Assembly (NCBI GenBank): GCA_039654915.1
Contig: CM077595.1
Location: forward strand, 45,415,501-45,479,500
Origin: Aquilaria yunnanensis
Taxonomy: Eukaryota; Streptophyta; Magnoliopsida; Malvales; Thymelaeaceae
Direction: 5' to 3'
DNA length: 64,000 bases
Part shown: piece by piece, positions 1 through 10,679 of the stretch
How positions within the stretch are numbered: position 1 is the first letter of the stretch
Layout: every line of letters starts with the position of its first letter
The notes under the pieces: model-generated
Databases searched by the model: none
What the model was told of the DNA's origin: nothing
What the model saw: only the letters and a program-made list of their open reading frames with translations
Made by a program: the position numbers and the translations under genes

Positions 1-1
1 A

Positions 2-1737
2 GCTGCAAAAAAGGCAAACAAAGGGAAAATGATGCTAAGTAAAAAGCAAAGGCGAAATTGGCATTAAGGAAACAGTGAAGCGTACCTGGGCGGCATGTTC
101 AGTGAGTTTGGCGGCCAAAGAGATGTCGCCTGGGTAAGCCTCCGTAAGGGCCTTGTAAGAGGCCTCAGTAAACACCCCTTTGCACATCTGCCTGGCCATC
201 TCGGGACAGTCCTCGGAGTACATATTCATGTCCTCCGTGAACGTCCAGAAGGGCTCCTTCGAAACTTTCCCTGCTGGGACTTTGGCATCCCGAAGGGCCC
301 TCTTGCGGGCGTGTTCGGCAACCCAGTCAAGAGCGGCCACCTCCGCTGCACAACAAAGCAGAAAAATTGGTTAAGGCCAGAAAACTCTTAAGGATTTACA
401 AGAGAAAAAAAGGTTCTTCGACAAAATACAAACCTGCTGGCACCTCGGTAACGTCATCGTCAAGAATCGATGTCGCCTCAGTAGAGATCCCCTTGCCTTT
501 TATTTGGCGCCGTTCCTCGGCAGAAGGGGTCTCCTCCCCATCGCCCTCCAGAAAAGCATGCGAAGGCGTGGGGCTTTGAGGAAGGACGTCGGAAGAAGGG
601 ACGTCGACAGAAGGAACCTCGGGCAAAGGGGCAGCAGGGTCTTCGGGCTCCTCGCCTACCTCCTCCGGAATTTGCGGAAGAGAGGAAAGAGCAGCTTTCT
701 TTGCCCGTTTGGAAGGAGGGCCTGCCGAAGTCTGCTTCTGCCTCCGAGAGGCGGCCTTCTTTGTCTGTTCGCCCCTCTCGGCCTGCCCGGTAAAAAGAGC
801 CTTGTAGAAGGCAGTCGCGTCGTCGCCCATCTCTGAAAAAAGAAAAAGAAGATCAGTGTAAGTCCAAGATGAAGTTATGAGGGAAAAAATGAGAAAGTAA
901 CTTACTCTCGTAAAAAGACTCATAAGTCTCTTTCCCCTGAAGGAGTTTCACGAGCCAGGAGTCCTTCCCCGAAGAAGCCGGTTTCGGCATGTTGGGGTCT
1001 GTCTCATGCCCCTTTACCACCTTGAGTTCCCGAAGGACCTCTTCGGTCATGAGCCTCCAGTTGATTGGAAAGGGGTAAAGGGCACGAGGAGAGACCTCGG
1101 CAGCCCAGTCAGAGACGGCCCGGATGCGCCTGTCGAAGTCCTTAAAGATAGGTGCTACGTCGGCGTCTAGCAGTATCTTTGGGTCAACAACATCCATCTT
1201 GAGCCTCCCCTGAGCCCACTTGGTTGGGACGTGCGACCAAGTCTCCGACTTCTTCAGGAAAAAGAATTTTTGTTGCCACCCTCGCCAGCTGTCTTTGGTG
1301 GCGAAGGTAAACGTATACTTTTTGCTCCCGGATCCCCGAGGTAGCATAAAGTAGAAGCCACCCTTCGGGACCACGAAGAGCTTGTAATACTGAAGAAAAA
1401 CTACAAAGTGAGGTTTCATTTTGAAAATGCCGCACATACAGAGGAAGGCGTTGAAATAGCAATACGAGTTCGGTGGGAGTTGGTTAACGGCAATGCCATG
1501 GAAGTTGCAGAACGCACTAACCATCTCCGGGGGGGGATACCGAAGTCCGACCTTCAGTTGGGCTCGGAAAACGGTGATTTCATCACTTCGGTTGGAGAAA
1601 GGAAATTGGTCAGGACGGGGCAACCTCGTCATAGAGTAAGAGGGTAAGAAAAACTTTTTCTTCCACTTCGCTAGTTTTGCCGGAATAATGCAGCAAGGGT
1701 GAGAAAGAAGAGGTTGCCAACTCTCGGGAACAGGCAT
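2..1737 (-). CDS. T1 antisense gene (aORF): gypsy-type transposon-domain/coiled-coil protein, 4 exons, 3' end cut off
   Basis: A spliced gene on the strand opposite to the element. Exon 1 is 1737-906 (832 nt), exon 2 is 832-434 (399 nt), exon 3 is 345-86 (260 nt), and exon 4 starts at 2 and leaves the window. Introns are GT-AG, with donors GTAAG, GTTTG and GTACG and acceptors ending CAG. Exons 1 to 3 total 1491 nt, a whole number of codons, and have no stop. The start is the ATG of MPVPESWQPL, about 245 bp below an antisense TATA box. Residues of about 50-160 (FRAQLKVGLRYPP, LPRGSGSKKYTF, TKDSWRGWQQKFFF) resemble the plant 'putative gypsy-type transposon' domain. Exon 2 is basic, then acidic. 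The coiled-coil region would lie in the missing exon 4. Function is unknown; such antisense ORFs are known from Tat-lineage elements. This is the only undamaged coding sequence I see in the window, so far as it is visible. Confidence 0.8.
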
Positions 1738-2277
1738 GATGAAAACGAGTTCGGGAAAAACAAGGAAAACGAGTTCGGGAAAAACAAAGAAGAAGCTTTG
1801 AAAAAAGCAAAAGGACTAAAACCCACCAAAGGTCTTGCCGGAATCTGGATTTCTGGAAGCCGTCGTGAAAAGTGGTCGGAAAAATGCCTAAAAAAGGAGA
1901 ACCGCCGTGGAAAATCGGGAGATAATTAGAAGGCAAAAGAAAGCAAAAGCAGAAGCAGAAAGAGGGTTATGACAGGACTGATATATATAGGCCGAGAAGG
2001 CCAGGAGAACCATCGTCATTAGTACCCCTCAGAAGGCGAAGCGTCGCCATAACTGCTAAATGCACCTGAAAAGTCGCGCCTGCCGTACTCAGTGCATTCC
2101 CACCCAATAATAGTGTGCCATGTGTCGGTCATCGCGCAGCAAATGTGCCACGTGTCGTCCATCACGTCGAGCACGCCCTCTGACACCATTTGGTCTAGAG
2201 GCGCCGCCCTAGACTAACTCTGCTGGACACAGGACGCGACGCATGAGCAGACCTATAAAGGCAAAAAAGTAGGTTAC
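1738..2277. other. T1 spacer: 5' flank and leader of the antisense gene
   Basis: No coding sequence is supported here. Read on the minus strand, it holds the antisense leader, a TATA box near 1976-1991, and an upstream stretch (about 2010-2060) with a box containing TTATGGCGAC. Near-copies of that box lie in the same place in T2 and T3. Confidence 0.55.
1976..1991 (-). promoter_or_regulatory. TATA box of the T1 antisense gene
   Basis: The minus strand reads GGCCTATATATATC here, about 245 bp upstream of the antisense ATG at 1737. T2 (28880-28893) and T3 (43030-43041) have the same GGC/AGCCTATATA core at nearly the same distance, which supports a real core promoter. Confidence 0.6.
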
Positions 2278-2510
2278 CTCGAAGACACCAAAAGACAGCC
2301 TGTGACTTCGGGCAAAAGGTCTATCTTCGGTACAAGGTTATCCTATTTTCCCTCGCCACGAGGACACCAAGAGACAGCCTGTGACTTCGGGCAGAAGGTG
2401 TATCTTCGGCACAGGGACAACCTATCTTCTCGCGCCTCGAGGACGCAAAAAGGGCTACCCATCGCTTCAGGCAGAAGAAGGCATCTTCGGCGCAGATATC
2501 ACAACCACAG
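2278..2510 (+). repeat. Tandem array of about 80-bp units before the T1 polypurine tract
   Basis: Three diverged copies of a roughly 75-80 bp unit start near 2278, 2351 and 2431. Each carries GAGGACACCAA-like, CTTCGGGCAAAAGG-like and TATCTTCGGCACAGG-like blocks. T2 has one unit at about 29163-29244, so copy number varies between elements. Tandem repeats in this position are a known habit of Tat/Ogre-type elements. Confidence 0.75.
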
Positions 2511-2554
2511 GACCCGAAAACCGATGAACCGAAGTTTCTCACTTCGGCTTTTCG

Positions 2555-2566
2555 GAGGGGGGCCTG
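2555..2566 (+). other. T1 polypurine tract
   Basis: A G-rich run (GAGGGGGG) lies directly before the TGATAGCC start of the LTR. It is the expected plus-strand DNA primer site, and T2 has an equivalent AAAGGGGGG at 29314-29322. Confidence 0.75.
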
Positions 2567-2861
2567 TGATAGCCAAAGGCTATTGCCTCCTCAGTAGTAA
2601 CTCCCTGCCAGAATATTGGCCGAGTAGTCTGACGTCACCCAAGAGAAGATCTTTTCACTGACCTCGGAAGGTGTGAAGTCAAACACTATGAGCTCGAGAC
2701 TTTGGTTAGCTCGTCAGGAATTCCGAGGACAACACCGTCTCCATCGAGGGGCCAAACTGACCGTCTTCGGGTAAGAGAGCCATCTTTCTGAAGCAAGGAA
2801 GAATCTCCCCGAAGGCAGAGGCCCCGAAGAGGATCTTCCCCGAACAAGAAACACCTGAACA

Positions 2862-3000
2862 AGGGAATCCCCGAACTATGGGTGTGAGTCCCGAAGAAGG
2901 TGTTCATCAAGGGAACTCCCAGAACTATGGGATAGATCCCGAAGGAGGTGCTCGCACCGAAGGACGGATAGAATCCGAAGAGGGTGCACGCACCGAAGGG
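2862..3000 (+). repeat. Subrepeats inside the T1 LTR
   Basis: About three diverged units of roughly 50 bp recur. They combine an AAGGGAACTCCCAGAACTATGG-like block with a CCCGAAGGAGGTGCTCGCACC-like block. The T2 LTR holds a single GGGAACTCCCCGAACTATGG block (19937-19958), so the extra units explain part of the length difference. Confidence 0.6.
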
Positions 3001-3246
3001 CGACCTCGCCCAGGGGACCTCGGGAGTACGGTATGAGCATTTAAGGAGCCTCTGACATGTCGCCCAAAAGCCCTACACGTCACATCAGAACGGCGAACTG
3101 AGACGCCGCAGCCGCCCCAGTCCTGACACAACCTGTCCGGGTCCAGGGCTAAAGGAGGCTGCAATCGGCTGCCTGTCCCTTAGGTTTAAAAGCACAGATC
3201 AAATCCAACCGAACACGTGTCATGATCTGAACGGACCATCTACTCC

Positions 3247-3254
3247 TATAAATA
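3247..3254 (+). promoter_or_regulatory. TATA box of the T1 LTR
   Basis: TATAAATA preceded by CTCC, about 290 bp before the LTR end. The same CTCCTATAAATACCAGG-like context occurs in the T2 LTRs and in the solo LTR at 63621-63628. Confidence 0.65.
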
Positions 3255-3539
3255 CTAGGAAATAGGACTGGGCAAAGGATGGGCATTTTTCCTCCCTCTG
3301 AGAAAACACAAAACAGGCAAGACACTTGATTCCTTAGTGTTCTTCCTCCACTTTCACTCAGAAAACTGACTTGGGCGTCGGAGGGTCCTCCCCGGAAAAG
3401 CAAACCGGGGACCTCCTAACCTCTTCTTTGAGCTTTTCAGGCACACTCAGCTGGGAAACCAGAGCTCCAGGCGCTCGCCTCCTCAGGAAGTCTCTCCACC
3501 TGTCAACATGACAGCAAACGAAGATGCTTTGGGGCATCA

Positions 3540-3757
3540 TAGAGATTAATGATGACTTAGTGAACTTTGACAAGAAAACTTTTCTTGAAAAGCTTAACAA
3601 GGACAAAGAAGTGGGCAAAAAACCCTTTAAGAGAAAGAAGGCCAAGAAGCTTTCAGAAGGCTCTCAAGTGAAAAAAGCTCATATCGATCCTATCTCTTCT
3701 TTGGAAGTGGAGAAGAGAGCCACCCTTATTGTGGAAGGAGAGAAAGATACCCCTTTC
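3540..3757 (+). pseudogene. O antisense-gene relic, exon 2 (first part)
   Basis: An open stretch directly after T1's end encodes a lysine-rich segment (FDKKTFLEKLNKDKEVGKK, then KRKKAKKLSEGS). It aligns with the T3 exon 2 start (FYKSLFLGQAEKGEQTRKK, then NRKKLSGG). It is cut at 3757 by copia C1. The next part lies after 12100. No start codon or exon 1 is visible because T1 replaces that side. This is inference from similarity to the neighbouring copies. Confidence 0.55.
3753..3757. other. Target-site duplication of copia C1 (CTTTC)
   Basis: CTTTC at 3753-3757 is repeated exactly at 12096-12100, directly outside the two C1 LTRs. The 5-bp length is usual for LTR elements and shows that the C1 copy is a single insertion event. 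Confidence 0.92.
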
Positions 3758-5174
3758 TATTAGTGTTATGCCCAAAAGCCAATCATGAGATGATTGTATT
3801 TTTTGCACATTAAGTCATGATATTTTATTAAGGCATTAATCCAGCAATTATGTTTGTTGTTTTGTTTCTACGTAACTTAACAGAAAAAATTGTAACCCTA
3901 GAATAATGATATTCCTAAATGTCCCTGGTCTAGTATTATTGTGGAGCGGGTTGCAATAATACATAACGACTAGCATATGTGGAGACTAATATGAGATATG
4001 TAGTCTACATATGGGTACAAGTTGGAGAACTTGTGTACTAGACCGACCCACCATGAGAACACTACATGGATCATTATATGAGTGTCATAAGTGATTCTCA
4101 TAGTGATCATGGTATATGTAGTCCTTCGACCTAAGATCATCAAGGTTCCCTACATGTGAGTCACATACTTTAATACTTTCCTTTGTTGCTCGTAACTGAG
4201 TGAACTTGAAGGAGGTCATTGGGTATGTCACATATCATGCGGAGGGATTTGTATGATCAAGATGGGATTTGTCCCTCCTATGTAACGGGAGTGATATCTT
4301 CGGGCCCCTTGATAGAGTAAGACTTAGAAAAATGCATGGCCATGCTGAGATGAGTTGATATACGATATCAATGTCATCAGTTTAAGTTGGTCTACTCGGT
4401 AATCAAGAAACCAAAGATTGGGCTATACGAGAATGACACATTCCATGTCTCGTGCTTAGTCTTGATATCTTGGACAAAGGGACAATGGCATATATCAGTG
4501 ATGATCATAAAGGTTTAGTCGAATCATCGACAATCTTGTCACTTGGGTAGCAATGATGTGTTGCTAGACACCACTCATTGCTTATGATCATAAATGTGAT
4601 TTATGATCATTGCCAACGTGATAAGAGCCTATTGGGTCGCACACATAGAGCTATTTGGATCATTAGAGTGCATGGGCTAATTATTTGGGTTATGGTTTCA
4701 CTTTAATTTCGTATTAATAATGGGCCCAAGAGTTGAGCCATTATTAAGCCCGAAATTAAATTCTAATTGGATTAAGGCTTTGAAACCCATTAGGCCTGGA
4801 AGTTGAGTCTCACTATAAATACAACTTCTAGTGAGAAATTTGCAGGTCTCCTTGCCCTAGCCTCCCAAAAGGACAGCCGCACTCTTCTCTTGCAATTCCT
4901 TGGAGGACGCAAGCTAGCATTGCGAGCGCAAGAGAAACGCATCTGCCGGGATGTGGTGGAAGCGTGGTGATCCCGAGAGGCTCGTGTGGATACCATAGAG
5001 AGCTTGGAGACGTCAACTGTTCAGGTTATGTGATTCTACTCTACAGTTGAGTGAGAGATCTCAACTGAAAATTAGGTATGAAAATTTTTGAACACCCGGT
5101 TTACCCCGTTTCACTTGGATCCTGGAGGGTTTCGGTTAAATTTCGCTGCGCTGTTTGGCTCCCGTAACCCAACA
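3758..5174 (+). repeat. C1 5' LTR
   Basis: It starts TATTAGTGTT, where the 3' copy has TGTTAGTGTT, so the terminal TG has become TA. It ends CCCAACA. The TATAAATA box is at 4814-4821. The start is fixed by the TSD and the end by the primer site two bases downstream. Confidence 0.93.
4814..4821 (+). promoter_or_regulatory. TATA box of the C1 5' LTR
   Basis: TATAAATA within CTCACTATAAATACAA. The same box is at 11735-11742 in the 3' LTR and, inverted, at 53078-53085 in the solo copy. It lies about 360 bp before the LTR end. Confidence 0.65.
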
Positions 5175-5175
5175 G

Positions 5176-5187
5176 TGGTATCAGAGC
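5176..5187 (+). other. C1 primer binding site
   Basis: TGGTATCAGAGC one base after the LTR end is the standard site complementary to the 3' end of initiator methionine tRNA used by most plant copia elements. Confidence 0.9.
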
Positions 5188-6717
5188 TACTGGTGAAACC
5201 CTAAATCGGGATTGAGTGTTGAATCGCATGATGTTATGTGTTTGGTTGCTTTTCATCCATGATTAATTAGATTTATTCATGATGCATGAAACCGGAATTT
5301 GTAATGAACATATGAGATATATGAAGAAACGACACAAATTGGTTAATGAGATTAACCCGAAATTGGTAGGTATGAGATACCTATATGGATTAGGATTCTT
5401 GCAATAGTTCCAAAAACCCTAGGTTTGTTCAGATTCGGCCTGTTCGGGCACCGAAAGTAAGGTATTTTTGGTGGCTTGAATGGAGGAGTCTCGGGTGCCT
5501 ACTTGGTCGAAATAGAAGATTTTGGCCTAAGCAATTGTAAGACAATTTTTTGCGTCGGGGGGCACTGGCCCCCGCAAGGGCGGCTCCCCTTGACCCCGTC
5601 TGTTGACCGGTCAGCGGAACCACCTCCCGCTGACCGGCCAGCGGGACTGCTGTATGCGAAGCGCCACATAAATAAAAGATGGTTAATCAATGCGCAAAAT
5701 TTGGCATGCATCTTTGTTGAATGAGATTTGACATGATATGCTGATTGGTGTTTGAAGCATGGTGCATGGTTATAGCCCTTGATTGGTTGTACTTGTAAAT
5801 ACGGCCTGCGAGTCGTGCCTTTTCTTATCACTCTCATTGTACATTCTCTTCTCACCTTACTCCCCTCCAATGTAACTCGAGGTTTCTATTATTGATGTAA
5901 TGATGCATTATGGGCTCATCCAAGGTGGTATGTCCAAGGATCATGCAAGGGGGTATGTCCAAGGAGGTGACAACAAAAGGGCAGCCAAGAAAGGAAGAGA
6001 AGGAGCTTGTGAAGACTCTTTTCCTTGCTTAGGCTTTTATGATATTCTCATTGGCTTGAGAATATCACATAGTTTGGGCTATAACCATGTCACATTTATT
6101 TCTTGTAAGCATGAGATGCATGTTTTATATTTGTATGTGATGCATGTATAAAACAACCAGAGATAACAAATTGGTGAAATCAAAAGAAAAAATCCCTCAA
6201 ACAAATATTAAGTCGTTAAATGTGATGCCTTCCAAATGTTGGCACTCGTCAAGACTTTGATCAACATTAGGTGGGTTTGCCAAAGCAAAGCACCTATGTT
6301 CATCTTGGTAAGGCGCAATGGGATAATAGTGATATCCAAACTGCTAACTTTGGGTTCGACTTAACTAAGTCATCCTAATAGGATTAGGGACTTAGAGGCA
6401 TAGAGTTGGGCTTAAGTTCATGAGATGAGCTTGGACAAGTGTTGTTCACCCAACTATCCAAGAGTTGCATAAGATGCAATTGGCAAGGAGTTGCCTACCT
6501 AAATAGCTGTAACTTGAGAGAAAAGCCAAAGCTAACTCAGGTTGTGGTCAAATATGGATCTTGGCCCACTAGAATACCTTAGCGCCGAGGTGTTCCGAAT
6601 TAATATCGAGGGTTATTATTTTGAGGAAAATAGTGGGAGTATCGTTTAATAAAAGTCCTTATTAAACGAATTAAAATACATGACTCTTACACTGCATATT
6701 TACTGTTGTAGATAACC
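5188..6717 (+). other. C1 untranslated leader (1.5 kb)
   Basis: No reading frame here is supported as a gene. The stretch is unusually long for a copia leader. It contains a GC-rich patch near 5540-5650 with paired near-palindromes, then AT-rich sequence up to the gag ATG at 6718. Confidence 0.6.
5603..5645 (+). repeat. Paired near-palindromes in the C1 leader
   Basis: TTGACCGGTCAGCGG (5603-5617) is followed by CCCGCTGACCGGCCAGCGGG (5626-5645). The second is nearly its own reverse complement and pairs with the first. It could form a strong stem in the genomic RNA; any packaging or dimerisation role is speculation. Confidence 0.5.
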
Positions 6718-9700
6718 ATGGCACAAAACACATCGACACTTTCCTTGCGATCGATCCTTGAGAAGGAAAAACTGAATGGGACCAACTTTCTCAAATGGTA
6801 CTGAAACTTGAGGATAGGCCTCAAACAAGAGAGAAAGGCTTATGTCCTAGAGCAGCCCATTCCGAATGAGCCTGCTGCCACTACTCCAAGAGCTGAAAGG
6901 GATCCTCACAAGAAGCATTCTGATGATGCTTTGGATGTTGCATGCCTCATGCTTATTACCATGGAATCTGAGCTTCAGAAGCAACATGAGAACATGGGGG
7001 CGTTCGATATGATCGAACATCTCAAAATGCTTTTCCAAGAGCAAGCTAGGCATGAGAGGTTTGAGACCTCTAAGGCATTGTTTCAGTGCAAGATGTCTGA
7101 GGGAAGTCCCGTGGGTCCTCATGTGCTCAAGATGATTGGGTACATTGAGAATCTTGAGAATTTGGGATTTGCTCTTCAGAAAGAGTTGGCTATAGATGTA
7201 GTCTTGCAATCGTTGCCTGAAAGCTACAGTTAGTTCGTCATGAACTATAACATGAACGACCTTGACAATTCCCTTCCTGAATTGCTCAACTTGTTGAGAA
7301 CTGCTGAGCAAAACCTTAAGAAGGCTAAGCCCATTTTGATGGTTCAAAAGGGCAAGGGAAAGGGAAAAGCCAACAAGAAGAAGGATAAAGCTAATGGAAA
7401 GTCCAATGCTAGTTCTTCTTCAGCTGCACTGAAACCAAAGGGTGGTGTGGCAAAGGAAGGGGAGTGCTTCCATTGTAAGCAACCTGGACACTGGAAGCGC
7501 AACTGCAAGCTCTATCTTGAAGAACTTGCTAAGGAAAAGGGAAGTAAGACTTCCACTTCAGGTATTCTTGTTATAGAGGCTAACTTTTCTACTTCCTCAT
7601 CTTAGGTATTGGATACTGGATGTGGATCTCACATTTGTGCAAATGTGCAGGATCTAAGTAGAAGTAGAAGATTGGCCCGAGGTGAAGTGGACCTACGTGT
7701 TGGAAATGGAGCAAGGGTTGCTGCCTTAGCCGTAAGGACTTATGTTCTCACTTTACCTAGTGGATTTGTTTTAGAATTAGACAACTGCTACTTTGTGCCT
7801 ACTATTATTAAAAATTTGATCTCTGTTTCTTGTTTGGACAAGAAAGGTTTTTCATTTATAATAAAGGACAAATGTTGTTCTATTTATTTGAATGAAATCT
7901 TTTATGGTCGTGCTCAACTTAGCAATGGGTTGTATGTTCTAGACCTCGAAGATCCAATCTATAATGCGAATACCAAGAAGGTCAGATTAAATGATTCGAA
8001 CCCGACCTATCTCTGGCACTGTCGCTTGGGCCATATAAATGAGACCCGCATATCCAAGCTCCATAAGGATGGAATCTTGGACTCATTTGATTTTGAATCA
8101 TATGAGACATGTGAGTCATGTTTGTTGGGCAAGATGACCAAAGCCCCATTCACAGGGCAAAGTGAAAGGGCTAATGACTAACTAGGACTCATACATAGTG
8201 ATGTATGTGGCCCTATGTCTACACAAGCTAGAGGAGGTTTCCAATACTTCATTACTTTCACTGATGACTTCAGCAGATATGGCTATGTGTATCTCATGAG
8301 ACATAAGTCAGAATCCTTTGAAAAGTTCAAAGAATTCAAGAATGAAGTAAAGAATCAACTCGGGAAGAGTATTAAAGTGCTTCGATCAGATCGAGGTGGA
8401 GAGTACTTGGATCAAGAATTCCTTGACTATCTAAAGGAGTGTGGTATATTATCACAACTCACTCCACCAGGTATACCTCAGTGGAATGGTGTATCTGAAA
8501 GGAGAAATCAAACTCTGTTAGACATGGTTCGCTCCATGAGGAGTCAAGCTGACCTTCCAAACTCTTTTTGGGGACATGCTCTAGAGACAGCTACTTTTAC
8601 ACTAAACCGAGTTCCATCTAAATCGGTTCAAAAGACACCATATGAGATATGGAGTGGGAGGCGTCCCAATTTGTCTTTTATGAAGATTTGGGGCTGTGAC
8701 GCTTATGTGAAACGTCAATCCTCTGACAAACTAGGGCCCAAATCTCAAAAATATGTTTTTGTTGGTTATCCCAAGGAAACAAAGGGTTACTATTTCTACA
8801 ATCCTTCTAAGCAAAAAGTGTTTGTTGCTCGAACTGGTGTCTTTTTGGAGAAAGAGTTTATCTCTAAAGGAACTAGTGGGAGGAAAGTAGAACTTGAAGA
8901 AATTCAAGAACAACAAGGAGACATCGAACCTGAAATGGAACCTAAACAGACACCGCAAGATGTTGTTCAAGAGTCTGTTCCTATAGCATAGAACCCACGT
9001 AGGTCTGGTAGGATTCGGCATGAGCCCGAGAGATATGGATTTCTCGTGACTCACACCGGTGATGTGATGCTCATGGATCAGGATGAGCCCACAACCTACC
9101 AACAAGCTATGTCGGGGCCTGACTTTGAGAAGTGGCTAGTGGCCATGAAATCCGAGATGGAATCCATGTATGAAAACCAAGTATGGACTTTGGTTGACCC
9201 ACCTGAAGGGGTAAAACCCATAGGGTGCAAATGGGTTTTCAAGAAGAAAACTGACATGGATGGTAATGTGATTACCTTTAAGGGACGATTGGTTGCAAAA
9301 GGTTTCAAGCAAATTCATGGTATTGACTATGATGAAACTTTTTCACCAGTTGCTATGCTTAAATCCATCCGAATTTTGTTTGCTATTGCTGCACACTATG
9401 ATTATGAGATATGGCAAATGGATGTCAAAACTGCATTCCTAAATGGAAAGCTACTTGAGGATGTGTACATGACACAACCTGAGGGTTTTGTCACTCCTGA
9501 GAATGCCAATAAAGTGTGCAAGTTGCAAAGGTCTATTTATGGACTGAAGCAAGCTTCTCGAAGTTGGAATCTTCATTTTGATGATGCAATCAAAGAGTTT
9601 GGTTTTATAAAAAATGAAGATGAACCTTGTGTCTACAAGAAGGTTAGTGGGAGCACTATTGTCTTCTTGGTGTTGTATGTAGATGACATATTACTCATCG

Positions 9701-10665
9701 GGAATGACATTCCTGAGCTACAGTCTATGAAGACTTGGCTAGGGAAATGTTTCTCTATAAAGGACTTGGGTGAAGCAGCCTATGTGTTAGGCATCAGGAT
9801 CTATAGAGATAGATCTAGAAAGCTTCTTGGCCTAACTCAAAGTACATATATTGACAAGGTGCTAAAGAGGTTTAGCATGGAAGATTCCGAGAAAGGATTC
9901 TTGCCCATGTCACATGGTATCACTCTTTCTAGATCTCAGTGTCCGAGTACAACCGAGGAGAGAGAGCGCATGAGTAAGATTCCATATGCCTCAGCAATTG
10001 GATCTATCATGTATGCCATGATATGTACTCGTCCTGATGTCTCATATGCTTTGAGCATGACGAGTAGGTACCAATCGAACCCCGGTGAGAGTCACTGGAC
10101 AGCTGTTAAGAACATCCTTAAGTACTTACGAAGGACTAAGGATGCATTCTTGGTCTTTGGAGGTGGAGATGAGCTCGTTGTAAGGGGTTACATCGATACA
10201 AGCTTCCAATCCGATAAGGATGATTTTAGATCGCAATCTGGTTATGTGTTTTGTATTGGTGGTGGTGCTGTGAGCTGGAAGAGTTCAAAGCAAGAGACAG
10301 TAGCTGACTCTACAATAGAATCTGAGTACATTGCTGCCTCTAATGCTGCGAAGGAGGCAGTTTGGATCAAGAAGTTCATCACTGAACTTGGAGTGGTTCC
10401 AAGCATTGTCGACCTGATAGAGCTGTATTGTGACAACAATGGAGCAATCGCACAGGCTAAGGAACCTCAATCTCACCAGCGATCCAAACATATACTCTGA
10501 CGCTATCATCTCATCAGGGAGATCATCGAGAGGGGTGACGTAATGATATGCAAGACTTCGACAGACAACAACATTGCTGATCCACTGACAAAGCCCCTTA
10601 CGTAGCAAAAGCATGATAGCCATTCTAGGTCTGTTGGTATTAGATACATGGATGATTGGCTTTAG
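6718..10665 (+). pseudogene. C1 gag-pol polyprotein, disabled by nonsense codons
   Basis: One frame runs from ATG 6718 to TAG 10663-10665, about 1315 codons. In order: gag (SLRSILEKEKLNGTNFLKWY), CCHC zinc knuckle (CFHCKQPGHWKRNC, 7465-7506), protease DTG (7612-7620), integrase zinc domain (WHCRLGHINE, CESC), catalytic D, D and E at 8200, 8389 and 8497, RT with YVDD at 9676-9687, and RNase H (SSKQETVADSTIESEYIAAS). Premature stops lie at 6802, 7231, 7603, 8179, 8989, 10498 and 10603. I saw no frameshift, and all catalytic residues named are present. At least two stops sit where CGA is expected. The polyprotein acts in cytoplasmic particles and nuclear integration; this copy cannot make it. 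Confidence 0.95.
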
Positions 10666-10668
10666 TGC

Positions 10669-10679
10669 AAGTGGGAGAT
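10669..10679 (+). other. C1 polypurine tract
   Basis: AAGTGGGAGATT directly before the 3' LTR is the typical copia plus-strand primer. Confidence 0.88.

Larger units (their letters stand above)
1..3539 (+). mobile_element. T1: 3' portion of a Tat-like Ty3/gypsy retrotransposon
   Basis: The left 3.5 kb is the downstream part of a plus-strand Tat-like element whose gag-pol lies outside the window. In order it holds an antisense spliced gene, an array of about 80-bp repeats, a polypurine tract and a 3' LTR. The layout matches the right half of T2 (26238-30084), and the antisense protein is closely similar to T2's. The element ends with a CA dinucleotide at 3539. There the sequence switches abruptly to remains of element O, so T1 is inserted in O. 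The TSD cannot be checked because the left end is off the window. Confidence 0.85.
2567..3539 (+). repeat. T1 3' LTR (973 bp)
   Basis: It begins TGATAGCC after the polypurine tract and ends GGGGCATCA, the same ends as the T2, T3 and solo Tat LTRs. It contains a TATAAATA box at 3247-3254 and a 3' part (about 3355-3539) with the ACTTGGGCGTCGGAGG block shared by all these LTRs. It is longer than T2's (766 bp), partly through internal subrepeats at 2862-3000. Confidence 0.88.

Noticed and set aside
4790..4996. Minus-strand open frame also present at 11711-11917 and 52888-53109
   Set aside because: Part of the C1-family LTR in all three copies. No similarity to known proteins and no promoter on that strand.
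5176..5187. tRNA gene fragment
   Set aside because: Only the short primer-site complement is present, with no cloverleaf. The same holds at 37473-37484.
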